Assembly (NCBI GenBank): GCA_017880265.1
Contig: JAFJTK010000118.1
Coordinates: 1 to 27,511 of the forward strand
DNA length: 27,511 nucleotides
Source: Candidatus Pelagibacter sp.
GTDB taxonomy: Bacteria > Pseudomonadota > Alphaproteobacteria > Pelagibacterales > Pelagibacteraceae
Direction of reading: 5' to 3'
Positions 12,333-21,027 of this stretch are shown one piece after another (position 1 is the stretch's first letter; every line of letters starts with the position of its first letter). A program made the position numbers and the translations under genes. Below the pieces are notes generated by a model. That model was not told the origin of the DNA. It ran no database searches and worked only from the letters and a program-made list of their open reading frames with translations.

Positions 12333-12361
12333 TTTGTACTAGAAGTTATTTATTATGTCAA
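12333..12361 (-). promoter_or_regulatory. Predicted sigma-70 promoter for metX-metW-gloB
   Basis: On the minus strand a perfect -35 TTGACA (12356-12361) is followed by a 17-base spacer and TACAAA (12333-12338, 4/6). The predicted start, about 7 bases on, falls at the 5' edge of the SAM-II aptamer (12327), so the transcript would begin essentially with the riboswitch. Confidence 0.72.
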
Positions 12362-12372
12362 TTTTTTAAAAA

Positions 12373-12401
12373 TTGTCTTATTCAGTGTAAAAATTTATAT
12401 T
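12373..12401 (+). promoter_or_regulatory. Predicted sigma-70 promoter for hisC-tyrA
   Basis: On the plus strand TTGTCT (12373-12378) is followed by exactly 17 bases and TATATT (12396-12401, 5/6). The predicted start near 12408 leaves a leader of about 23 bases before the hisC ATG at 12431. It lies back to back with the metX promoter, the two -35 boxes being separated by only 11 bases. Confidence 0.6.
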
Positions 12402-12430
12402 TTTATCTATAAAGAGCTCATAATAAAAAA

Positions 12431-13513
12431 ATGACCATTCCAAAATTTAAAAATTTTAATATTGAGGCATATAAGCCAGGTAAATCTAAAATAAAAAAAT
12501 TAAAAAAAATTATAAAATTGTCAGCAAATGAGTCCGCTTTAGGAATGAGTCCTAGAGCAAAGAAAATAATTTCTGATAAAAAATTGAAATTAGAGAGATA
12601 TCCAGATGGAAAATCTGAACTTTTGAGAAGAGAAATTTCAAAAAAATATAAATGTAACAGTAATAAGATTATATGTGGAGCTGGTTCAGATGAGGTTATT
12701 CAAATGATTTGTCAGTTATATTTAAATCCAAAAGACGAAGTTATAGTGCCTCAATATAGCTTCTTAATGTATAGGATATATGCAAACATTGTAGGTGCCA
12801 AAGTAGTTTTTGCGAAAGAATTAAAATTTAAAATTTCAGTATCTGAAATAATCAACAAGGTAACAAAAAAAACTAAAATAGTTTTTTTAGCAAATCCAAA
12901 TAATCCAACAGGAACCTATTTGACTAAAAAAGAATTATTAGAGTTAAGAAAAAAATTGAACAAAAATATTTTATTAGTTGTGGATGATGCTTATGCAGAA
13001 TATATGAAAAATAAAGATTATAAATCAGGTTTAGACCTGTTTAAAAATAAAGATAATGTGTTTATTTTGAGAACATTCTCAAAAATTTTTGGTTTAGCTT
13101 CTTTAAGAGTGGGGTGGGGATATGGTTCTAAAAAAATTATAGATGCTTTAAATATAATTAAACCACCTTTTAATGTAAGTTTACTTGCTCAATTAGCAGC
13201 TGTTGAATCGCTTAAAGACTCTAAATTTATAGAAAAATCAATAAAGCACAATTTAATTTTTGCAAAGAAAATAAAATCTTTTCTAGAAAGATACCAAATA
13301 TTTTCTAATACGATTTCTGCAAATTTTTTATTATTAGATTTTAAAAGAAGCAACCATTCTGCAAAAGAATTTTATGAGAAACTCAAAAATAAAGGAATTA
13401 TTGTTAGATCTACAGAAGATGGCTATCATATTAAAAATAAATTAAGATTAACCATTGGCTCTAGAAGTGAAAATTTAGCATTTATGGATGCTGTAAAAAA
13501 TATATTAAATTAA
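12431..13513 (+). CDS. hisC: HisC-family aminotransferase (histidinol-phosphate / aromatic)
   Basis: This is a class I/II PLP aminotransferase of the HisC branch, 360 residues. Landmarks are KLSANESALGMSP (substrate-binding N-terminus), GAGSDEVIQMICQLYL (phosphate-binding turn), FLANPNNPTGTYLT, VDDAYAEY, and the PLP lysine in RTFSKIFGLASLRVGWG. HisC proteins convert imidazole-acetol phosphate to histidinol phosphate. Next to tyrA they often serve as the aromatic aminotransferase for tyrosine and phenylalanine. The 1-base gap to the prephenate dehydrogenase gene argues for the aromatic role, perhaps in addition to histidine synthesis. The window does not show whether a second hisC exists. The gene is Lys/Asn-rich like its neighbours. 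Confidence 0.9.
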   Translation: MTIPKFKNFNIEAYKPGKSKIKKLKKIIKLSANESALGMSPRAKKIISDKKLKLERYPDGKSELLRREISKKYKCNSNKIICGAGSDEVIQMICQLYLNPKDEVIVPQYSFLMYRIYANIVGAKVVFAKELKFKISVSEIINKVTKKTKIVFLANPNNPTGTYLTKKELLELRKKLNKNILLVVDDAYAEYMKNKDYKSGLDLFKNKDNVFILRTFSKIFGLASLRVGWGYGSKKIIDALNIIKPPFNVSLLAQLAAVESLKDSKFIEKSIKHNLIFAKKIKSFLERYQIFSNTISANFLLLDFKRSNHSAKEFYEKLKNKGIIVRSTEDGYHIKNKLRLTIGSRSENLAFMDAVKNILN

Positions 13514-13514
13514 T

Positions 13515-14411
13515 ATGAAAAATATTTTAATTATTGGTTGCGGTCTACTAGGTTCTTCTCTGTTAAGAAGAATACATAAAAAAAAAATTGCAAATAAAAT
13601 TTTTATTTATGAAAAATCTAGTTCAAATGTATCTAAAATAAAAAGATTAAAACTTCCGGGTATAATTATTAAAGATTTAGATCAAGCTGTAAAAAAATCA
13701 GATCTAATTATTTTAAGCACACCTATGAGTGAGTATAAAAATTTAATTCTTAAAATGAATAAATCTTTATCGAATAAGAATATAATCACCGATATTGGTT
13801 CTTCAAAAATAGAGTCCTCAAAAATTATAAAAAGTTTTTTAAAAAAGGGTATTACTTGGACTCAAGGACATCCGATTGCAGGTTCAGAAGTTAGTGGGCC
13901 TGAAAATGGTAAACAAGATATATTTGAAAACAAGTGGTGCGTTTTAATTAAAGAAAAAAATACTAAGAAAAAACATTTAAATTTATTAAGTAGTTTTTGG
14001 AAAAAGATGGGGTCAAAAATTGTTATTATGAGCGCTGAAAAACATGACAAAATATTTTCAATGACGAGCCATCTTCCTCACTTAATTGCTTACAATTTAG
14101 TAAAATCAGCACAAGATTTTGAGAAAATCCAAAATTATGATTTGATTAAATATAGCGCTGGTGGATTAAGAGATTTTTCAAGAATAGCTGCTTCTAATGA
14201 AATTATGTGGAGAGATATTTTTTTTAATAACAAAAAAAATATTTCAAAGGTAATTGATTTATTTATTAAAAATTTAAATTCATTTAAAAAAGATATTAAT
14301 TCTAAAAATAATAGATCAATTCTAAAAAAATTAATTCAAACTAAAAAAGTCAGATCAAAAATAATTAAACTCAAACAAGATATTAATAAGCCAGATTTTG
14401 GAAGAAGCTAA
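13515..14411 (+). CDS. tyrA: Prephenate / arogenate dehydrogenase
   Basis: TyrA oxidatively decarboxylates prephenate (or arogenate) on the way to tyrosine. The 298-residue protein opens with a Rossmann NAD(P) motif IIGCGLLGSSLLRRI. It continues with ILSTPMSEY, DIGSSK and the catalytic region QGHPIAGSEVSGPENG. The helical dimerisation part follows (MTSHLPHLIAYNLV, then GLRDFSRIAASNEIMWRDIF). There is no fused chorismate mutase or ACT domain. Whether it prefers prephenate or arogenate, NAD or NADP, cannot be read from the sequence. It starts 1 base after hisC, and its stop overlaps the convergent NlpC/P60 gene by 4 bases (CTAA). The C-terminus is a Lys-rich tail. Confidence 0.94.
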   Translation: MKNILIIGCGLLGSSLLRRIHKKKIANKIFIYEKSSSNVSKIKRLKLPGIIIKDLDQAVKKSDLIILSTPMSEYKNLILKMNKSLSNKNIITDIGSSKIESSKIIKSFLKKGITWTQGHPIAGSEVSGPENGKQDIFENKWCVLIKEKNTKKKHLNLLSSFWKKMGSKIVIMSAEKHDKIFSMTSHLPHLIAYNLVKSAQDFEKIQNYDLIKYSAGGLRDFSRIAASNEIMWRDIFFNNKKNISKVIDLFIKNLNSFKKDINSKNNRSILKKLIQTKKVRSKIIKLKQDINKPDFGRS

Positions 14412-15151
14412 ATTTTAATTTTAGCTATTTTTTTAACTTTAAGTTTTGCTGTATTTTCAATTCTTTTAATTGTCTTAAGTATAGGCATAATCAATACTTT
14501 TTTTTCAGGTCCATATGCATGTATCAATTGCTTGGAATTTAAACACATTGCTACATGCCCTTTCCAAAAAATGATATCTCCCTTTTGATAATTTCTTTTT
14601 AAGTTTCCTTTTAAATATTTAATTTGATCCTTGGTATCTCGAGGAAAAAACTTATTATTATAATAGTAAAATATTTGTAATAAGGCTGAGCAATCTATTC
14701 CTCTATAAGTTTTTCCTCCCCAAACATATTTTGTTTTTAGAAATAATTTGAATATTTTATTAAAGTTAATTTCTTTATGATCAATTTTTTTTAAATCACT
14801 TTTTTTTAACCATTTATTTTTTTCAAATTCTATATGATTTTTATTCTCATTAATTAGATCAACTTTTGATCCAAAAGGTAAAAAATTTTTAGTCTTTTTA
14901 TTAAACTTATTACTGACTCTAGCCTTTAAAGAATAGACCTTATATTTGGGATCATGTTTATCCACATAATCCTTATTTTCTATGTATCCAATATAATTAT
15001 CAAATAATGTTTTAATTTTAATCCATTTTTTGTTTTTTGATAAAATTTTAAATTTTTCACCATAAATTATTTGTGATGTAACTTCAGAATTTTTTGAAGC
15101 TTTTTTATAAATATTGGAAAATTGTTTTTTAAAAAAATAATTATTTTTCAC
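14408..15151 (-). CDS. NlpC/P60 cysteine peptidase with SH3-like N-terminus, cytosolic
   Basis: The last 110 or so residues of this 247-residue protein form an NlpC/P60 domain. Its catalytic Cys is in YRGIDCSALLQIFYYY, and its His residues are in KGHVAMCL and LIHAYG. The first 130 residues resemble paired bacterial SH3 domains (EVTSQIIYGEKFKIL, KKWIKIKT, DNYIGYIE). Such SH3-NlpC/P60 proteins cut gamma-D-Glu-to-diamino-acid bonds in murein peptides. There is no signal peptide or membrane segment, so it should be cytosolic. It overlaps the muropeptide permease gene ampG by 11 bases. The pair suggests recycling of imported cell-wall peptides. The start is GTG at 15149-15151. Substrate is inferred from family and neighbour. 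Confidence 0.88.
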   Translation of the reverse strand: MKNNYFFKKQFSNIYKKASKNSEVTSQIIYGEKFKILSKNKKWIKIKTLFDNYIGYIENKDYVDKHDPKYKVYSLKARVSNKFNKKTKNFLPFGSKVDLINENKNHIEFEKNKWLKKSDLKKIDHKEINFNKIFKLFLKTKYVWGGKTYRGIDCSALLQIFYYYNNKFFPRDTKDQIKYLKGNLKRNYQKGDIIFWKGHVAMCLNSKQLIHAYGPEKKVLIMPILKTIKRIENTAKLKVKKIAKIKI

Positions 15152-16517
15152 TTAATTTTAATTTATCTTTAATAAACCATAAGCAAATTAAAGAGGGAAT
15201 AACCATTATCGCTGTTAAAATAAAAAATGTACCCCAATCTCCATTTAACCAATCTACTAATGCTCCAGATGATGATGCAAGTGTTGTTCTTCCAGCGGTT
15301 CCAATTGATGCTAGTAATGCATATTGTGTTGCAGTGTAAGTTCTATCTACTAATAAAGATATAAATGCTACAAAAGCAACTGTAGCAAAAGCAGCTGCTA
15401 TATCATCAAAAATTACAGCAACAGCAAATAGCCATTCAGATTTTCCACTCCAAGCCAATGCTGTGAATAATAAATTAGTTGCAGCCATTAAAATACCTGC
15501 AAGAAACATTGCTTTTAAAACTCCAGATCTAATTACAAACAGACCGCCCAATAAAGTAAATATAACTGTCGTTATCCAGCCTAGAGTTTTCGAATAAATA
15601 GCAATATCACCCTTTGAAAATCCTATTTCTTTGTAAAATACTATAGACATACGACCTAAAAATGCTTCACCTATCTTAAATAAAAACACAAAACCTAAAA
15701 TACCTAAAGCTATAGAAAATCCATTTTTTTTAAAAAAACTTATTATTGGACCTCCAAGAGTACCACTTATCCATGCGACTATATTCGTAATAAAATTTTT
15801 TGATCCAATTTTACTTTGAATTAATTCATCAGTTTTCTTTTGATTAACTTTCCTAGAATCTGAATGAGTTTCATGAACAAACATAAGTCCAATATTCATT
15901 AAAATTACCACAACACCTAAAATTAAAAATGTTGATTGCCAATAATTAATTATGCCAATGTTTTGAAAATACTCTGCAGTAAATAAAGCTATTACACCAC
16001 CCAATTTATATCCACTCCACCAACCAACTACTGCCATTGCAGCACCTGCAGCCATTGATTTACCTTCATTTTCTCCAATTTGTTCAATTCTTAATGCATC
16101 TACAGTTATATCTTGCGTTGCTGATGCAATTGCAATGATCAAGCCAACTGTAATTAATAGTGCTAGATTCTCTGTTGGATTTATTAAACTCCAAACAATC
16201 AAACTGATTAAAATTGCCACTTGCATTAAAACTATCCAGCCACGTCTATGACCAAGTTTTTTTGTAAGATAAGGAATTTGAAGTCTATCTATAAGAGGTG
16301 CCCATAGATAATTGAATGCATATACCCCAAATATTAATCCTGCCCATCCTATAGTTGATCTACTCAAACCTTCTTCTTTTAACCACAAACTTAAACTACT
16401 ACCAATTAATACCCATGGAAAACCAGAAATAGCTCCAAGCAATAATATTCTCAACATTCTTCTATCAAAATAAACTGAAAAAGTTTCTGACAGAGATTGT
16501 TTTTTTATTTCAAGCAT
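15141..16517 (-). CDS. ampG: AmpG-type muropeptide permease (MFS)
   Basis: AmpG imports GlcNAc-anhydroMurNAc peptides across the inner membrane during cell-wall recycling. The family signature is visible at LLLGAISGFPWVLIGSSLSLWL, GWAGLIFGVYAFNYLWAPLID and ASATQDITVDALRIE. At least 12 hydrophobic segments follow in MFS fashion. I choose the ATG at 16515-16517 (459 residues) because a GGAG lies 9 bases before it. A TTG further upstream at 16532 would place the start inside trkH and just ahead of the ribosome-binding site. The gene starts 2 bases after trkH ends and is followed by the NlpC/P60 hydrolase, which fits import then cleavage of muropeptides. Confidence 0.9.
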   Translation of the reverse strand: MLEIKKQSLSETFSVYFDRRMLRILLLGAISGFPWVLIGSSLSLWLKEEGLSRSTIGWAGLIFGVYAFNYLWAPLIDRLQIPYLTKKLGHRRGWIVLMQVAILISLIVWSLINPTENLALLITVGLIIAIASATQDITVDALRIEQIGENEGKSMAAGAAMAVVGWWSGYKLGGVIALFTAEYFQNIGIINYWQSTFLILGVVVILMNIGLMFVHETHSDSRKVNQKKTDELIQSKIGSKNFITNIVAWISGTLGGPIISFFKKNGFSIALGILGFVFLFKIGEAFLGRMSIVFYKEIGFSKGDIAIYSKTLGWITTVIFTLLGGLFVIRSGVLKAMFLAGILMAATNLLFTALAWSGKSEWLFAVAVIFDDIAAAFATVAFVAFISLLVDRTYTATQYALLASIGTAGRTTLASSSGALVDWLNGDWGTFFILTAIMVIPSLICLWFIKDKLKLSEK

Positions 16518-16519
16518 TG

Positions 16520-17959
16520 TTAGTTTCTCCAAAAAGATGGTAGAAATAATACTAATATTGCAAATAGCTCAAGTCTACCTAAAATCATACCAACTGTTAA
16601 AATCCATTTTGAAATATCAGGTAAGGATGAAAAATCTCCATTAGGACCAATTATAGGGCCCAATCCTGGTCCAACGTTAGAGATTGATGTAGCAGCTCCT
16701 GAAAGTGCAGTTATAAAATCAAGACCTGTTAAAGATAGTAATGCTGCAAGAATAAAGAAAATAACAAAGTAAAAATAAATAAAAGAAATTATTGATGCAA
16801 TAAATTTATCATCAACTGAACTTTTGTCGTATTTAATTACAAATACACCTTTTGGATATATAATTTTTTTAAGTTGAGTTGATATAAATGAATATAAAAT
16901 TTGAATTCTAAAAATTTTAATACCACAAGTAGTTGATCCAGCACAACCACCCATGAACATAAGGGCTAAAAACAATGTGATTGGAAAGCTACCCCAACTA
17001 TCATATTCAGAATTAACGTAACCAGTTCCAGTTAATATAGAAATACTATTAAAGAAAACTGACCTAAGGCTAAAGTTTTCATGATTATTTAAAAGCAAGT
17101 ATGCAGACAATAATAAAATTGTAGTGATAATAATTTTAAAAAAAGTTCTAATTTGCACATCTGTTAAAAAAATTTTTTTGTTTCCACTAATAAATTTAAT
17201 GTATGCAATAAATGGTATACTTCCTAAAACGATGAATATCATGGAAGCTATCTCTATTGGTATACTATCAAAATAACCAATAGACTGATTGTAATTTGAA
17301 AAACCTCCTGTGGCTATTGTGGTCATAGCATGAGTTAAACTATCAAACTTACTCATTCCAAATAACCAGTAAGTCATTGCACAAATGATAGTTAATCCTG
17401 AATAAATATAAATTAATCTTAAAGCTATTTCTTTTGATTTTGGAAGTATTTTTTCTGATGAGTCGTTGCTTGATATTTTAAATAATTGCATACCACCAAC
17501 ATTCATTATCGGCATTAAAGTTATGGCCATTACAATAATACCAATTCCACCTAACCACTGCAGTATAGCTCTCCATAATAAAATTCCCTTTGGTGTAAAT
17601 TCTAGATTTGAAATAATAGTTGAACCAGTGGTTGTTATTCCAGACATACTCTCAAAAAATGCATCTGTAATAGAAAGTTCTATTGTTGAAAATATAAAGG
17701 GCAAAGATCCAAAAATTGCAATACTTAGCCAAGAAAGCGCAGTCAGAAGAAATGCTTGTTGTAAATTTAATTTTTTATCATGATCTAAATTTGATAAAAA
17801 AAATAAAGTTCCAAAAATTATTGTAATGATTGATGCTCCAAAAAATGATGAGTCTATTTCAGCGTAGGCAAATTGTACAATAATAGGTATGAACATCGAA
17901 ACACCTAGAATTATTTGCAAAATTCCTAGTGTAAAAAAAACAGTTTTGTAATTAGACAT
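16520..17959 (-). CDS. trkH: Trk-type potassium uptake membrane subunit
   Basis: TrkH is the pore of the Trk potassium uptake system and normally works with the NAD-binding TrkA ring, which is not in this window. The 479-residue protein has four P-loop repeats with their selectivity-filter glycines: GITTTGST, IATGGFSNY, LTGTGYVNS and ISNVGPGLGP. GGCAGSTTCGIKIFRI before the last repeat and GRLELFAILVLFLPSFWR at the C-terminus are also characteristic. About ten or more membrane segments are visible. It is the first gene of trkH-ampG-NlpC. The 89-base gap to lysS must hold both divergent promoters. I see no convincing -35/-10 pair there. Confidence 0.95.
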   Translation of the reverse strand: MSNYKTVFFTLGILQIILGVSMFIPIIVQFAYAEIDSSFFGASIITIIFGTLFFLSNLDHDKKLNLQQAFLLTALSWLSIAIFGSLPFIFSTIELSITDAFFESMSGITTTGSTIISNLEFTPKGILLWRAILQWLGGIGIIVMAITLMPIMNVGGMQLFKISSNDSSEKILPKSKEIALRLIYIYSGLTIICAMTYWLFGMSKFDSLTHAMTTIATGGFSNYNQSIGYFDSIPIEIASMIFIVLGSIPFIAYIKFISGNKKIFLTDVQIRTFFKIIITTILLLSAYLLLNNHENFSLRSVFFNSISILTGTGYVNSEYDSWGSFPITLFLALMFMGGCAGSTTCGIKIFRIQILYSFISTQLKKIIYPKGVFVIKYDKSSVDDKFIASIISFIYFYFVIFFILAALLSLTGLDFITALSGAATSISNVGPGLGPIIGPNGDFSSLPDISKWILTVGMILGRLELFAILVLFLPSFWRN

Positions 17960-18048
17960 TTTGAAAGAACATTATTTTATGGTAAATAAATTTCAACTCT
18001 ATAAGAATTAGTAAAATCACTGATTTAAGATTTTTAGAAGCATAATTC

Positions 18049-19611
18049 ATGATAAAAAAAGAAAATTTAGATAAAACTAGTGCTTGGCCTTTTGTTGAAG
18101 CGAAAAAATTACTTAGAGAGAGAAAAAGTTTCATAGAAAAAAAAGGCAAAATTACTCTTCAAACAGGATATGGTCCTAGTGGTCTTCCACATATAGGAAC
18201 ATTTGGTGAAGTTGCAAGAACTTCAATGATGGTAAATGCTTTAAAACAATTATCTGATTTTCCAACTGAAATCATAACATTTTCTGATGATATGGATGGT
18301 TTACGAAAAGTGCCAGATAATGTTCCTAATCAAGAATTGTTAAAAGATAATCTTCATAAACCACTAACCCAAGTTCCTGATCCGTTTGAAAAATTTGATA
18401 GCTTTGGTGAACACAACAATGAAATGTTAAAAAATTTTTTAGATAGTTTTAAATTTAATTATAATTTTCAGAGCTCTACATCACTTTATAAAAGTGGATT
18501 TTTTAATCCTACACTTAAAATTATTTTAGAAAATTATGAGGGCATTATGAATATTATAATTCCCACGCTAGGTAAAGAGCGCCAACAAACTTATAGTCCT
18601 TTCTTGCCTATTTGTCCTGAGACAGGACATGTTTTAGAAATTCCAGTAATCGAAATTGATAAAGAAAAATCAAATATTATTTTTGATAATAAAGGAAAAA
18701 AATTAGAGACAAGTATTTTAGATGGAAATTGTAAATTACAATGGAAAGTTGACTGGGCAATGCGATGGTACGCTTTAGATATTGATTTTGAGATGTACGG
18801 AAAGGATTTGATAGAAAGTGCAATTTTATCTACAAAAATAATAAATTTACTAGGAAAGAAAAACCCTTCTGGCTTTGCCTATGAGCTATTTTTAGACGAA
18901 AAGGGTGAAAAAATTTCAAAATCAAAAGGTAACGGTATTACAATTGACCAATGGTTAGAATATGCTTCACCAGAGAGCTTATCTTTGTATATGTATCAAA
19001 ATCCAAAAAGAGCAAAAAAACTATATAAAGAAATAGTTCCTAAAGCAGTTGATGACTATTTAGATTGTATTGAAAAATCTAAAAAACAAAATGAGCTACA
19101 GTTATTGATGAATCCTGTATGGCATGTTCACAATGGCAATATTCCAAAGGAAGAAATGATTATGACATTTTCAATGTTGCTCAATCTAGTTGAGACAAGC
19201 AATGCTGACAGTAAGGATTTATTGTGGAAGTTTGTTAAGAAATATAAACCAGATATTTCCGAAGCAAATTTTCCAATCTTTGATGGATTAGTTGGTTATG
19301 CAATAAAATATTTTAATGATGTAATTAAAGCTCAAAAAAAATATAAAACACCAAATCAGTCAGAAAGATTAGCACTTGAAGCATTGGTTAAAACTCTTGA
19401 AAAATGTACTGATGAAATGTCACCAGAAGATATTCAGACTTTGATTTATTCAACAGGAAAAGAAAATGGTTATGCTGAAAATCTAAGAGATTGGTTTAAA
19501 TTGATATATGAGGTTGTTTTTGGAGATGAAAATGGACCTCGAATGGGATTTTTTATTAGTTTTTTTGGTGTAAAAGAAACTACCGAGTTGTTAATGAATA
19601 AATTAAAATAA
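18049..19611 (+). CDS. lysS: Lysyl-tRNA synthetase, class I (archaeal type)
   Basis: This enzyme charges tRNA-Lys and belongs to the class I form found in archaea, alphaproteobacteria and spirochaetes, unrelated to the class II E. coli enzyme. The 520-residue protein has a HIGH-type motif PHIGTFGEV starting near residue 47 after TGYGPSGL. The KMSKS equivalent KISKSKG is at about residue 287. The stretch WKVDWAMRWYALDIDFEMYGKD is typical of class I LysRS. The C-terminal helical domain is complete. It diverges from trkH. Its stop shares a base with the pyrD ATG (TAATG), so the two are coupled. A weak AGAAG lies ahead of the ATG. Confidence 0.95.
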   Translation: MIKKENLDKTSAWPFVEAKKLLRERKSFIEKKGKITLQTGYGPSGLPHIGTFGEVARTSMMVNALKQLSDFPTEIITFSDDMDGLRKVPDNVPNQELLKDNLHKPLTQVPDPFEKFDSFGEHNNEMLKNFLDSFKFNYNFQSSTSLYKSGFFNPTLKIILENYEGIMNIIIPTLGKERQQTYSPFLPICPETGHVLEIPVIEIDKEKSNIIFDNKGKKLETSILDGNCKLQWKVDWAMRWYALDIDFEMYGKDLIESAILSTKIINLLGKKNPSGFAYELFLDEKGEKISKSKGNGITIDQWLEYASPESLSLYMYQNPKRAKKLYKEIVPKAVDDYLDCIEKSKKQNELQLLMNPVWHVHNGNIPKEEMIMTFSMLLNLVETSNADSKDLLWKFVKKYKPDISEANFPIFDGLVGYAIKYFNDVIKAQKKYKTPNQSERLALEALVKTLEKCTDEMSPEDIQTLIYSTGKENGYAENLRDWFKLIYEVVFGDENGPRMGFFISFFGVKETTELLMNKLK

Positions 19612-20663
19612 TGTTTTCTAAACTAAGACCACTATTATTTAAAGTAGATCCAGAAAAAGCACATACTCTAGCAATCAAGTCGTTAAAATTTAATTTAATT
19701 CCAAACGTATTTGATGAACATAAAAACGACTCAATATTTCAAACAAAAATTTTTGGTAAAGATTTAGATAATCCAATTGGAATGGCAGCTGGGTTTGATA
19801 AAAATGCTGAGGTATATAATGCATTATTTAAGTTAGGATTTGGGTTTGTCGAAGTTGGAACAATTACTCCTTTAAAACAATATGGTAATCCTAAGCCAAG
19901 AGTATTTAGATTGGTAGAGGATGAAGCTTTGATTAATAGACTAGGCTTTAATAATCATGGTGCTGAAATTGTTAAAGATCGTATCAAGCGAAATAAAAAA
20001 TTAGGATTATTAGGTATTAATATTGGCCCTAATAAGGACTCCAGTGATAGATTGAATGATTATCTAATTGGATTAAAGACTTTTTATGATGATGCAGACT
20101 ATATAACAATAAATATTTCATCGCCAAATACTGAGAATTTAAGAACATTTCATGAAGGAAATAAACTACAAGATCTGCTCAAATCCATCATGGAAGAAAA
20201 GAAAAATTTAAATTCAAATATTCCTATTGCTGTTAAAGTTTCACCAGACATAAGTGAAGATCAAGTGAGCCAAATTTCTGAAATTCTTTTAGAGCATGAA
20301 ATAAAAGCAATAATTGTTTCAAACACATCAGAGGCTACCAGAGATAAACTTAGTAATATTCAAAGACATCAAAAAGGTGGTTTGTCTGGAAAACCTATAG
20401 AAGAAAAATCTAATATTTTAATAAATAGATTTTACAAATTATTAAAAGGGAAAATTAAAATAATAGGTGTTGGTGGAGTTGACTCTGGTCAAACAGCTTA
20501 TAATAAGTTCTTAGCTGGAGCAGATTTTATTCAACTTTATACAGGAATGGTTTTCAAAGGCCCAAATATTGCTGGAATTATTAAAAAGGAGCTAAAAGAA
20601 TTATTTATTAGAGATGGTATTAAAAATTATACTGAAATTGTAGGAAATAAAACTCTATCATAA
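19611..20663 (+). CDS. pyrD: Dihydroorotate dehydrogenase, class 2 (quinone)
   Basis: PyrD oxidises dihydroorotate to orotate in pyrimidine synthesis, passing electrons to the membrane quinone pool. The 350-residue length and the N-terminal helical region ([22 protein letters not shown]) are those of the membrane-associated class 2 enzymes. The FMN barrel shows [45 protein letters not shown], and the catalytic serine loop [14 protein letters not shown]. Later come [16 protein letters not shown], and the phosphate-binding GVGGV and [10 protein letters not shown]. It is coupled to lysS by the TAATG overlap. Its end is followed by a promoter for rpmB. Confidence 0.97.
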   Translation: MFSKLRPLLFKVDPEKAHTLAIKSLKFNLIPNVFDEHKNDSIFQTKIFGKDLDNPIGMAAGFDKNAEVYNALFKLGFGFVEVGTITPLKQYGNPKPRVFRLVEDEALINRLGFNNHGAEIVKDRIKRNKKLGLLGINIGPNKDSSDRLNDYLIGLKTFYDDADYITINISSPNTENLRTFHEGNKLQDLLKSIMEEKKNLNSNIPIAVKVSPDISEDQVSQISEILLEHEIKAIIVSNTSEATRDKLSNIQRHQKGGLSGKPIEEKSNILINRFYKLLKGKIKIIGVGGVDSGQTAYNKFLAGADFIQLYTGMVFKGPNIAGIIKKELKELFIRDGIKNYTEIVGNKTLS

Positions 20664-20674
20664 ATGTATTAAAC

Positions 20675-20703
20675 TTGACGCTTTACTGATCTCCCCTTAT
20701 ATA
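20675..20703 (+). promoter_or_regulatory. Predicted sigma-70 promoter for rpmB
   Basis: In the 52-base gap after pyrD, TTGACG (20675-20680, 5/6) is followed by a 17-base spacer and TATATA (20698-20703). The expected start near 20710 is only about 6 bases from the rpmB ATG at 20716. No Shine-Dalgarno lies between, so rpmB would be translated from a nearly leaderless message. Confidence 0.65.
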
Positions 20704-20715
20704 GGCACTATTATT

Positions 20716-21027
20716 ATGTCAAAAAAATGTGAATTAACCGGTAAAATCCCTATGAAAGGTCATAATGTTAGTCATGCTAACAACAAGACCAAAAGAAGGT
20801 TTTTGCCAAATTTAAAAAAAGTAAAGTTCACAAGTGAACTAATGAAGAGAAGTTTAAAACTAACAGTCAGCAATTCAGGTGTTAGATCTGTTGATAAAAA
20901 AGGTAGTTTTGATGAATTTCTTAAAGCTGTTAAAAATAAAAATTTATCTCCAAGATTAAAAAAATTAAAAAAAAGCATACTAATAAAATCTCCTTTTAAG
21001 AAAAAGCCTGTAGCTAAATCTGCTTAA
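20716..21027 (+). CDS. rpmB: 50S ribosomal protein L28
   Basis: L28 is a small basic protein of the large subunit. The start [29 protein letters not shown] contains the family pattern C..TGK....GN.VSH..NKTKR.F. Next come PNLKKVKF and a mid-region [18 protein letters not shown]. At 103 residues it is longer than the 78-residue E. coli protein but normal for alphaproteobacteria. The C-terminus is Lys-rich. It has its own promoter and ends in a TAATG overlap with the downstream transporter gene, so that gene is probably co-expressed with ribosomal protein synthesis. Confidence 0.97.
   Translation: MSKKCELTGKIPMKGHNVSHANNKTKRRFLPNLKKVKFTSELMKRSLKLTVSNSGVRSVDKKGSFDEFLKAVKNKNLSPRLKKLKKSILIKSPFKKKPVAKSA

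Noticed and set aside
16518..16532. TTG at 16532 as the start of ampG.
   Set aside because: A GGAG lies between this TTG and the ATG at 16517, at correct spacing for the ATG. The TTG would begin inside trkH with no ribosome-binding site.
17952..18149. A 65-codon minus-strand frame covering the trkH-lysS gap.
   Set aside because: It mostly opposes the start of lysS, has no Shine-Dalgarno and resembles no family. The gap is better explained as a divergent promoter region.
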